Below, piece by piece: positions 11,948 through 20,785 of a DNA stretch of 64,000 nt; the stretch's first letter is position 1, and each line of letters starts with the position of its first letter. Below the pieces are notes generated by a model, which was not told the origin of the DNA, did not search any database, and saw only the letters and a list, made by a program, of their open reading frames with translations. Both the position numbers and the translations under genes were made by a program. The DNA comes from Adiantum capillus-veneris (lineage: Eukaryota; Streptophyta; Polypodiopsida; Polypodiales; Pteridaceae). The stretch is taken from positions 78,168,669 through 78,232,668 of the forward strand of contig CM043958.1 of assembly GCA_014529385.2 (NCBI GenBank). Reading direction: 5' to 3'.

Positions 11948-13318
11948 TCAATGAGTATCTTGTTTTGGAGCTGGTGGAAGCTCTAGGAGTCTCATTGCAT
12001 GCATTTCTCTTGGGGCAAGAATGATAGCCATGCCCTTGCTCCCCACACTTAAAACATTTATGGTCCTTGCGAAAAGCTTCAAGCTCTTCAAGAGAGAGTT
12101 TGTTTTTACCTTTGTAAACTCCTCCTTGGACTGATTGTTGTTGTTGGAATTGCCTTGGGAAGAATTTTGGGCATTGGTTTTTCCCTTTGCATCACTTTTG
12201 TCTTTGTCTTCCATGGGCTTGACATTCTATCTAGACCCTTGTTGGAAATTGATGCGCGAAGCAACAATGGTGTGGTGGATTACTTCGGTGATAGAACCAG
12301 GCCATTGAGAGTTGACGTACTCAACCATCTCTTCACATAATCCCGCATAGAATTGTTGCTTTTTCTTGGCAAAGTCTATCTTTTGAAAAACAGCAGAGAT
12401 GTAAATCCCAAAACTTGTCCACATATTTGTGAATAGACTGCATGGGAGGGAAGCTTCAAACTGTGCCATTTGGTAAAGCACTTTTTCCTTTGCATCGCTT
12501 GCAAGGAATTACTTCATGTTTGGAGTTTTACATGTCTTAGGGGCTTCATTGTTGGCATGAAGGCTAGCCCACCATTGACGAGCCAATTTCTAGAAGTGCA
12601 TAGCTACATGGTGTAGCTTGGAGGACTTTGTGAAGCCCTCGTATCCAAAGTTCGCATCAAATTGATGGATGAATGCCAACACTTCGTCGGTAGCACCAAA
12701 GGTGCCATCATAGGTGAGAAAAGAGATACTCTTTCCTCCCTCTTTGAACTTCTTAAGCTTTTGTGACCTTTGCCATGCAGGGTATGTTTTGCAATGTCCT
12801 TCCCTCTTGTATTCTCTATGAAAATAGCCATAGCTTTCATCGAAAGAAGAGGAAGGTGAAGAAGAAGGAGAAGAGGGTGACCTCTTTCTTGCCCTTTTCT
12901 TCCATCTTTCTCTCTTCCCTTTTGGAGTGACAAGGAGAAGGACTATGGGTCGATCATTTCCTCTTGGGAGGAGTTGGCGATCGTCTAGACCGCCGTCTTC
13001 GTGGAGTCACATCTTCAGAGGAACTTAAAGATTCATTACTTTCTTGCTCTTTGGATTCCTCCTCTCGTATGGGAGAGAGTCTTATAATGGGGGTCTCTTC
13101 AAGAGGCTCCTAAGCACTCTCTCCTCTTGGAGAGGAAGGGAAATCCCATAAGCACGAAGTTATTGAGTAACTTTTGCTTGCAAAGCAGGGTTGCCCATAG
13201 CTTGCTGCAACCTAGTAACAAGATAATTGACAAACATGGGGGCATCATCATTAGCACCTTCATGTGCAAAATCAAAGTTATCAATGTTCATTCTACTCTC
13301 TTGGTTATTGTCAGCCAT
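11948..13318 (-). pseudogene. Gag, multiply frameshifted (chromovirus A)
   Basis: The probable start is the ATG at 13316-13318 (MADNNQESR). Coding pieces lie in several frames: 13099-13318, 12604-12933 (basic, Ser/Pro-rich, then LAFIHQFDANFGYEG), 12227-12481 (FEASLPCSLFTNMW... VEYVNSQWPGS) and 11948-12214, with a CCHC zinc knuckle readable in another frame near 12000-12060. This is a retrotransposon gag wrecked by indels and stops. Confidence 0.75.
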
Positions 13319-13360
13319 GTTAACAAAATTTGTGTGCTTACTTAGTGTATTCTTTGGCAA

Positions 13361-13635
13361 TTCAAAACCTTAGTTGCTACTCCTCTTAGCCTTTGAAAAT
13401 CAGCACTTAAGTATCTACACCCACGTCTCCATTTGGTTAATTATAGAGAGTAGTGGAGTGGGTCTAATATTGCAGAGTTGCCAAGGGATAGATCCTTTTA
13501 GACTTCTTATGGCTCAATAATGGTAAAACCGTAGGCAAGTCTAAAAAGAATTCGTTATTAAGATCAAAGCTCCCGAGTTGTGCACCATATCCCACATAGT
13601 GGGCTCAGCAAAACCGATAATAGATCCAGTCCCAC
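13361..13635 (-). other. Leader of chromovirus A, downstream part
   Basis: Non-coding sequence between gag and the point where element B inserted. It ends in the CCCAC target-site copy (13631-13635). No primer-binding site is recognisable here. Confidence 0.5.
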
Positions 13636-14569
13636 TGTTAAGGCGGTTACGCCGCTAGCGGAAGCTAAATAGCGAGAACTCAACCAACAACAGAATTTGT
13701 CAGACGAGGACGGAGCTTGACCCGCAGGTGCATGGAAACAACTAGGTGGGTGTCAAATCACCTACTCGACCTTCTAATGACAATCACTACTAAGGAAATC
13801 AAATCTAAGTTTTAAAATACGCAAGTGACTGAAATCCTTACTATGAACGAATGCTATACGAAACAGGATCTAGAATCATTGAATCGATCTCAAACTCAAG
13901 GGGAAGTCTATACACTAGGTAAGAACAACACCCTAAAGACTTGAACTGCAAAATCAACCTATAACCACTCCGTGCGGCAAACGCGTATGAAGACAGGCCG
14001 AAAAATACAGGTGATCGAAACTTGACCCCGATGGTACCAATGTGTAGCTCTACTCGTTGTGGTTCTATAGATATGCTGCAGACTCCATTCCGACACATGA
14101 GTTGGAAGAAAACTCACACCAAAGCTCGTAGGAACTTACCACACATAGAGGCCGATGGCGCGCACTCTTGGTATCTGTGCGTAGCTCTCGCCGTTGCTAA
14201 CACAATGGCGGTGTCGCTTCTCCAATGGTGGCTCCATAGCTCACGTAGCAAGTAGATAAGACTCTCTCACTCTCTCTCAAACACAGTCACGGCGCTCAAA
14301 AAAACTCACTTTGATTAATAATCTGAATCCCCTTAGGTTACAAAAACTTTGGCTTATATACCTCAACCTTGGAGGTGAGAACATCTCTAACTAATTACAT
14401 CAGCAAGTGAAATTACTTCGGGATTACAAGCTGGAAACTCAATTGAGTCCCGTTACTTAATGAATGGCTCAAATCAAAATTAATGTCGGAAAGACATTTA
14501 TTACAATCAATGGTTACAAAATGATGAGTGTGAGCAAAAATGTGGGTGTGATCCTCTGCTGGCTCAACA
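13636..14569 (-). repeat. 3' LTR of element B (934 bp)
   Basis: The plus strand starts TGTTAAGGCGG and ends GGCTCAACA. Side by side with the 5' LTR I count about 17 differences, nearly all transitions, so roughly 98% identity and a fairly recent insertion. A TATA box (TATATAAGCC on the minus strand) is at 14351-14360. At 13981-13990 it holds ACGCGTATGA, a half-site of the palindrome found in the leader. Confidence 0.95.
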
Positions 14570-14581
14570 CTCCCCCCCTCC
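14570..14581 (-). other. 3' polypurine tract of element B
   Basis: The minus strand reads GGAGGGGGGGAG directly before the TG of the 3' LTR, the expected primer for plus-strand DNA synthesis. The identical 12-mer occurs a second time at 20752-20763. Confidence 0.9.
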
Positions 14582-14618
14582 GCGTTCATGTCGTCCCTGA
14601 CATGACTTTTATGCTTGG

Positions 14619-17600
14619 TCAATAAAGTCCTGTCGTCTTGAGCATCTGCAAATGTGATTCGTATAGTAGGTTGCCGATGGTCAAGGTTGGGCCGAATATT
14701 TTGCTTTCGTGGGTGAAAAAGCCGGTGTAGAAAGCTTCTTCGAATGTTTGCATGTGGAATCTAGGCAAAAACATAATCCTTTGGTATAGGAGGTGCAACA
14801 CTTTTGGAGAAGGCTGCAATGAAAGATCATATATCATATCAGTCACTGTGTCGGCCGTCGATAGTAGACTCGAGGTCGTGGCTTTATCTGGCGCGAACAC
14901 TTCAATGCAAGCTAAGAGAGTCCTGCAGATTTTCTTGAGCATCTGACACGAAAGGTCAGGAGAGCCAGCAAAGAGCTTGATGGTGCCCGTTAGGGTTTTC
15001 ACCATGTAGGCTTTACCTATTCTCTCTCCTGCCTTTGGTCCTGGCATCCTGGGATAATTAAGCCAATTTGGCTTCTTTTCTGCAATCTTGCCATGCTCTT
15101 TCCAGTTTCTGACTCTTGGCACCGGGCAGAAGGTTGCATTCTCCCGAATCTCCTTTGGTGCCTCCACCAAGTAGATGAGGTAGGCTGGGTATTTGTTCAG
15201 CCAACCTTTCCTCCATCTAGGTTGTGAATCTACTATCTTCTTTGATTGTTCCTCCTTTGTGATGTCGCCTTCGTAAAGAGCGACATACTGCTCCTCCTCT
15301 ATTCTCTTTTTCGTCTTTAGCACTTCAAATTTCATCAAAGGGAAAGGCAGGCTGGGTTGCATCCACTCTTCATGGAGCACTTTTGTGTCTAATCCCTGAA
15401 GTCTAATGGAGATGAGGAGTCTCCTCTCCCATTCCATTTCCGCCTTGGCACTCTCCTCTGCCGACTTTTCTATTTGGTCATGTAGCCTTTGTTCTTCTTC
15501 TTCAGAGATTCCTGAAGTCGAGGCCACCTCGTGAGCTGGGGCTGGATCTTCAATTGTGGTTGCCTCTCTAGTTTCTGGTAGCTCTATGGCTGCTCCACCT
15601 GATTCTTCTTGTGGTGTCTCTGTCTCTCTTCTTTGTTGCTCTTGTAGATCTTGGAGCTGTTTGTGGAGGGCCTCATTCTCTGTCCATAGTGTTTGATTTT
15701 CCAATGTGAGTCTCTCCTCTGCGGCCAATGATCCCTCTGCAATGTGCAACCTTTGCACTTGCTCTAATCTTAGCTCTCTTTGTAAGCTTCGGATCTGGTC
15801 TTCTAAAGCTGGTACGAGAGTTCCTTCTTGTTCGGTTCCTGCTCTGCTAGCTCTAGGGGTAGTCCTAAGTCTAGTGATTGTTCTTTCTTGGAGCTCGATT
15901 CTTTCCCTTAGCTCAATGAGCTCATCCTTGGCTGCCTCCAACTCATCTTCTATCCGCTCCTTTGCTTCCTGTGCACTTGTTACCTCTCTTGAAGCCTCGG
16001 CTAGCTGGAGTATCAAGCCGTCTCTCTCGTTTTCCGCATCATAGAGTGATGCTTTATGACTTTCAAATTCAGTCATAGCATTCTCTAATTTCCTCTGCAA
16101 CTCTGCTTCCCTTTGTTTGGCTGTCTCAATCTCTACTTCCTTTGCCCTGGATCTTTCTTTGATCTTGCCTAGCAGTTCATGCACCATGTGCATGTCTTTT
16201 TCATCTTCATCTGTCAACTCTAAAGCTCTTTCTGCCACCACCTCCACTGGCTTCGGCTCTTCTAGTACGTTCTGTTCGTCCAGTTTCTCTTCACTTTCTT
16301 TTGTACTCTTTGTTTTTTCCTCCGTCCCTCTCCGATCATCTTGTTTTTGTAGGGTGATCCCATAAACTGCCTCAAGGGCCTCTGCTTCAGTGTATCCTAT
16401 CGCTACCAGATCCTCATAATCATTTCTCTTTTGCTGAACTGGATCTCTCTCCTTTTCTTTGGTCTCGGCCTTCGGCTTTTCCAAATCATCTGTGTCCATC
16501 TCTATTGTGGTCTCTTCCACGATATTTTTCGTCTTCTTCGGGCTTGGTACATCAATCATAGAGGGGTATCTGTCCTCAGCTTCCTTGGCTTTCCCCTTGT
16601 CGGCTTGCCCGTCTTTCTCTTGAGATTTAGTAGACTCATCTACTTTCCCTTTCCCCTTGTCGTCCTTTTTCAGCTCAGCTTTTAAAAGCTGTACCTCCTC
16701 TTCAGTGTATGGCTCGACAGGTTGCTGCTCCAGTATAGCCTCTGACTCCTCATAAGCTTTAATATATTGATCGTATTGATCAACATGTGGCCTGGCTGAG
16801 CTAGTTCCGACTTTGGTGGGGTCTGGCACCCACTTTTCTTCAAAGTCACCCTTTAGAGCTCTTTCTGCTCTAAACTGCTCCACTAGTCTTTCCATTCTTG
16901 CCACTTTCTGACTTTTGGTTTGCTTGGGAGCAACCTTCTTCTTTACTTTCTTCATAAGCGGCTTGTCCACCTCCTCTTCAGGTTCTGAAACTATTTCTAG
17001 TTTCCGGCGTGCTCTTGTGGACGCCCTCTTGGATACTTCGGGCTGTTCTTCCTCCTCGTCGGCTTCTCTAAGCCACTCATTCTGGGAGGGAACCTTTGGA
17101 CACTGATCTCTAGCTCCAATAGCTTCATAAGCTATTCTTGTCAGAATTTCCGCTCCTCCTATGTACTTTGGCTTCTCGTTGTGCATGGCAATTACTTGCT
17201 CGTGGATGTGTTGAGCGTAATTCACCTCTTTTGGCATATTGCTCTTTAATGCCCATGTGATGGTGGTCGCAATGGCATGGGGTGGTGTCGTATACTTTTG
17301 CGGTCTCTTACTGCAAACATGGAGAAACTGGTTGTACAGTCGGCAAAGGGTTGCCGCTCTTTGGTTAGCCATATCTCCATAGGTTGCATTCTGTTTCTTG
17401 GATCCATAGACCTCTATGGCCTCCCTTCTTTCCCTGACAGAGCTCCCTTTGTTGTGCAGCTTCAATGCATCTGCAATGAGATGTGGAGTGATCTGTACTT
17501 CTACTTTCTCTCCATCCATGGCTGTCAATGTGGCTTTCCCATCCTTTTGAATGGATGTTGCCAACTCGTACACTCTTCTTGTATCCACACCTGATGGTAT

Positions 17601-17894
17601 CGAGGTGAAGAAACTGTGCAAGTCTGCTCTTTCCAGGTACCTGCTGATGTCTTCTGACCTGCTATAATCTACCGATTCCTGTGGGATCATCGGTACATCC
17701 ACCGCTTGCCCTTGAGGATCTCTGAAAGTCCCCTGGTAGATCTTTATTTCCTCTTTCTCCAATACTGCTTCCTCCACCCAAGTTTTGGTTGGCTTGAGGG
17801 TTTCTGCTGGAATGTCAAAGGGTTCGGCTTCTGCAAGAGCATCTTTGATTGTCGGTCTTTTTCTCTTCGTTGCCGATAACTTGGCGGAATCCAT
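14619..17894 (-). CDS. ORF3 of element B: 1091-residue coiled-coil protein, function unknown
   Basis: This is an uninterrupted sense-strand ORF filling the space before the 3' polypurine tract, where some plant gypsy elements carry an extra or env-like ORF. Residues 1-50 are basic to acidic with KRKRP at 11-14. Residues 70-275 look globular (LHSFFTSIPSGVDTRRVYEL, ITPHLIADALKL) and resemble in layout the 'putative plant transposon protein' regions of other giant gypsy elements; that is inference. KKVKKKVAPK (315-324) is a likely nuclear localisation signal. Residues 400-480 are charged. Around 488-513, LVAIGYTEAEALEAVYG is faintly UBA-like. Residues 565-760 and 800-825 are heptad-rich coiled coil. 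Residues 826-1091 form a second globular region rich in Trp and Pro. No signal peptide or membrane span is seen, which argues against an envelope protein. Full openness in a partly decayed element hints at recent selection. Confidence 0.8.
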   Translation of the reverse strand: MDSAKLSATKRKRPTIKDALAEAEPFDIPAETLKPTKTWVEEAVLEKEEIKIYQGTFRDPQGQAVDVPMIPQESVDYSRSEDISRYLERADLHSFFTSIPSGVDTRRVYELATSIQKDGKATLTAMDGEKVEVQITPHLIADALKLHNKGSSVRERREAIEVYGSKKQNATYGDMANQRAATLCRLYNQFLHVCSKRPQKYTTPPHAIATTITWALKSNMPKEVNYAQHIHEQVIAMHNEKPKYIGGAEILTRIAYEAIGARDQCPKVPSQNEWLREADEEEEQPEVSKRASTRARRKLEIVSEPEEEVDKPLMKKVKKKVAPKQTKSQKVARMERLVEQFRAERALKGDFEEKWVPDPTKVGTSSARPHVDQYDQYIKAYEESEAILEQQPVEPYTEEEVQLLKAELKKDDKGKGKVDESTKSQEKDGQADKGKAKEAEDRYPSMIDVPSPKKTKNIVEETTIEMDTDDLEKPKAETKEKERDPVQQKRNDYEDLVAIGYTEAEALEAVYGITLQKQDDRRGTEEKTKSTKESEEKLDEQNVLEEPKPVEVVAERALELTDEDEKDMHMVHELLGKIKERSRAKEVEIETAKQREAELQRKLENAMTEFESHKASLYDAENERDGLILQLAEASREVTSAQEAKERIEDELEAAKDELIELRERIELQERTITRLRTTPRASRAGTEQEGTLVPALEDQIRSLQRELRLEQVQRLHIAEGSLAAEERLTLENQTLWTENEALHKQLQDLQEQQRRETETPQEESGGAAIELPETREATTIEDPAPAHEVASTSGISEEEEQRLHDQIEKSAEESAKAEMEWERRLLISIRLQGLDTKVLHEEWMQPSLPFPLMKFEVLKTKKRIEEEQYVALYEGDITKEEQSKKIVDSQPRWRKGWLNKYPAYLIYLVEAPKEIRENATFCPVPRVRNWKEHGKIAEKKPNWLNYPRMPGPKAGERIGKAYMVKTLTGTIKLFAGSPDLSCQMLKKICRTLLACIEVFAPDKATTSSLLSTADTVTDMIYDLSLQPSPKVLHLLYQRIMFLPRFHMQTFEEAFYTGFFTHESKIFGPTLTIGNLLYESHLQMLKTTGLY

Positions 17895-18059
17895 GGATCC
17901 TGTAACTCCAATTTCAGAAGTTAGCGTCTTTTTAGTACTGAAAGCCGAAATGAAGCTTTTAACTATCCAAATGACTTGAAAATTGAAACATAAGCTATTC
18001 AGGGCCTAAGGATGCAAGGTAGGTGAAAAATATGCAAAATGGGCTCAAAATCATGCTGG

Positions 18060-19069
18060 AGACATCATACGCGTATGATGTCTTTTGTGTCAAAATGATT
18101 TCATATTGGTTGTGCTTGTAGCTGATAGTGTATACATGAGTATCATATGCTTGGATTTGAGTTTGGATCCCATTTGGTCAAGTTTTGGCCAGTTTAGTCC
18201 AGTTCTGGCTCTTGGCAAAATTTTGAAAGGGATTTGGATTTTATGATCCAAATTGGATAAAACTTGGTGGTTCACTTTCAAATGGCATGTAGATCACTTC
18301 TGTTTGGTGGTTGAAGCCCTGAGGTGGCAAAATCACATAGTGAGACATCATACGCGTATGATGTCTTTAGTGTATTTTTGGACCAAATTTCTCTATAAGC
18401 TTGGATTTGGCTTTAGATAGGCTTATTCAGTGGATTTATGAAGTTTGGATAGATTTTGGGCTAAAAATGGCTCTGGAGACATCATACGCGTATGGTGTCT
18501 TTTTCATCAATTTTGCATGGGATTGGTTCTGTGGACTCCCCATATACTAGTGAAGGACTATATCTACTCAAATCTTGGTTTGGACTTGAGTATGTTGGAT
18601 TTGGGCCAAAAATAGGCTTTAAGTGAAGGATTTTTCCTCAATTGGGCTAATGGGGTGATCCACTTGACCAAATGGTTCCAAATTTCATATGTAGCATGTA
18701 TTAGATATATATAATGGATGTATGATGACAAATGAGCAGTTTTGGCTCTGTAAGTGCAAATAGACATCATACGCGTATGATGTCTTTTGTGTCAAAATGG
18801 TGCTTTTTGGTTCCAGATAGCTTGTAGATGTGTTAATCAACAATCCTACAAAGTTTCATTGAGTTTGGAGTTATTTTGACAAAATTAGGACCAAAAATTA
18901 ATTTTATGGCCTAATTTGCGTCTTTTTGGTTTTCCTTGGGTTTTCTAACTCCAATTCTCATGATAATTGGTTCATTGGATGTGATTAACATGTGGAATGA
19001 GGCTATGCACTCAAATGTTGAAATGGATGTGAAATTCATGCTGTGAGACATCATACGCGTATGATGTCT
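18060..19069. repeat. Palindrome array 1 (five copies of a 24-bp inverted repeat)
   Basis: Each unit is AGACATCATACG followed directly by its own reverse complement, centred on ACGCGT. Copies are at 18060-18083, 18343-18366, 18477-18500 (one mismatch, GGTGTCT arm), 18762-18785 and 19046-19069. Start-to-start spacings are 283, 134, 285 and 284 bp, so the array looks like remains of a tandem repeat of about 284 bp with one shortened step. Flanks are partly shared: TTTTGTGTCAAAATG follows the first and fourth copies. Confidence 0.93.
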
Positions 19070-19406
19070 TTTCTTGGAATGTTGGTCTTTTTGTGCAAAG
19101 AATGCTTTGTGCTAGTGCCCTAAGCCCTGCTAACTAGTTTTCAACTTAAAAAGTCATTAGTTTAGCTAAAAAGCCCCCTTATAGGCATTTCAGTCTCCGA
19201 AGTCGTCTCTTTGCCTTGGAGTTGAATTTCTTCAACTTTTCTTCTCGAGAGTTGCATTTCCAGCTCATTGGATATGTTGTGAAGCCATCTATTTGGTTGA
19301 ACTTGACTTTGGCTCCCCGTTCTCCATCTTTCTCCATTTGGTTGCCCGAAAGCGTCTTTTTCATTATCAGTAAGTGAATCAGCTTTCTTTTGGGTTTTGC
19401 TTGCAA

Positions 19407-19429
19407 ACATAAGTCATCCATGTATATTT
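19407..19429 (-). other. 23-nt copy of the RT active-site coding segment
   Basis: The stretch is identical to 24530-24552 in pol, which encodes IYMDDLC of the RT catalytic box. Outside these 23 nt the two places do not align, and the rest of the local ORF (19179-19451) is not RT-like. A chance 23-mer match inside 64 kb is very unlikely. Confidence 0.7.
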
Positions 19430-20652
19430 GAAGCTGCTTGTGAAGTTTCATTTCATTCGGTCGTCAATTTCAGCCGTTATGCCAAAATGACGCTTTGTGT
19501 GTCCGCAGCCGAATCGGTTGCTCCGACCTACTTTTGGTGGTCCAAACCTAGAGATACTCCATGGTTGCATTGCCCTCGATGTTGTTAAGCTTCCTGAGAA
19601 GTTTTGTGTAGTTTCGACAACTTTTTCCTGTTTGCCTCTTGCAGGCTCTGTTGACCTAGGGTTTTTCCAGTCGTTCTTTCTCGAGCTTTGAGTGTTAGAA
19701 ACCCATCTTCTATACTAGGGTAACCCACCTCTAAGTTCTTGCAAGGTTTGGTTAGGCGGTTGTGCCACTACCTAGCGTTCTTCCCCATTCCCCGTCTGCT
19801 CTTGTTTCTTGGTTTTGGTCAGTTTTCGCGACAAAAGTTAATGATAAGCATCAAAGCTTATGGCCACGAGTCTACCTCTCATGTCTGGTGTCCTCTGAGC
19901 TCTCGTAGCAGTCGTAGAAGGCTGTAGAAGGTTGGATGCTCCTGTGTGCTCTTTGCTCTCTCCAAGAAGGTAATAGTGGAAATGAGCTTGAAAGTGAAGT
20001 GAAAAATACTTAACTTCGGACTTCCCGGATCACTTGTTACCAAATTTGACATGTGCTCCTATCTCGTCGTGAAATGCACTTTAGGATTTGAAATTTCTCA
20101 ATTTGGACTCCGTTTGACCTGTTTTTGAGAAACCTGTCCACTTTGCCAAAATTCTGTCATTTCAGGCTTTCTGCAACTTTTTCAGAATTGTACCCAATAT
20201 TTACCTTGGGTTGCCCTTGTCATTAAGACCATCACCGTCTATTCTTTTTCTTTTTTCCGATCTCATTTCACCTGCTTTTTTATTTTTCTTTTACTTTTAT
20301 TAAGAAAATCATAAAAAATAAAGGAAAATAGCAAATTGAAGCCAAAAAATTCCAAACATACACGATAAATAGCTGGTAACCTTGTATATATGAATATACA
20401 CTTATTTGTGATTTCTGGACTTGGATTACCACTTTTTTCACTTTTTAGCTCCAAAAACACTCTTATTTAGTGATATTGTCACGTCTAGAGACCCAAATTC
20501 ATCATTTGATCTCTTCTTGTTGCAAAACAAGGTATATAAGGACATAAATATTATCAATATCCGCAATCAAACATAAAAATTGCAAAATCATGTAAGACAC
20601 TGCCCTTGTAATATAATTTTTGTTTTTCTTTGTTTTTTTTCGCTTGTAGCTG

Positions 20653-20748
20653 CTTTGTAGCTCCTGTCTACCTGTGCTTTGTAGCTCCTGTATACCTGTA
20701 CTTTGTAGCTCATGTATACCTGTACTATGTAGCTCCTGTATACCTGTA
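20653..20748. repeat. Minisatellite, four 24-bp units
   Basis: Four head-to-tail copies of a unit beginning CTTTGTAGCTCCTGTATACC (20653-20676, 20677-20700, 20701-20724, 20725-20748) with one or two differences each. It sits just downstream, in element sense, of the internal polypurine tract and of the pol stop codon. Confidence 0.93.
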
Positions 20749-20751
20749 TAC

Positions 20752-20763
20752 CTCCCCCCCTCC
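20752..20763 (-). other. Internal polypurine tract of element B
   Basis: The minus strand reads GGAGGGGGGGAG, identical over 12 nt to the 3' polypurine tract at 14570-14581, and lies 22 bp after the pol stop codon. No LTR start follows it. It could serve as a second plus-strand primer or be a relic of an ancestral element end. Confidence 0.65.
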
Positions 20764-20785
20764 TAGTCTGAGTCCTCCCGGACGA

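Larger units (their letters stand above)
17895..20785 (-). other. Intergenic region between pol and ORF3 of element B
   Basis: About 2.9 kb with no convincing coding sequence. It contains, in sense order, the internal polypurine tract (20752-20763), a 24-bp minisatellite (20653-20748), AT-rich DNA, a 23-nt copy of the RT active-site segment (19407-19429) and five palindromes (18060-19069), then the ORF3 start. Its palindromes and the text around them resemble B's 5' leader at 33616-34322, so it may act as a second leader or promoter for ORF3. Confidence 0.6.

Noticed and set aside
15706-16365. Ser-rich ORFs antisense to ORF3 of element B
   Set aside because: They are complementary-strand shadows of the charged coiled-coil codons.
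14619-17894. ORF3 as an envelope gene making B an endogenous retrovirus-like element
   Set aside because: No signal peptide, transmembrane segment or furin-like site is visible. Long coiled coil and nuclear-type basic blocks point elsewhere.
18060-19069. Regularly spaced identical short repeats that could suggest a CRISPR array
   Set aside because: The repeats are perfect palindromes about 130-285 bp apart in a plant retrotransposon, with no cas genes and spacers that are themselves related. It is not CRISPR.
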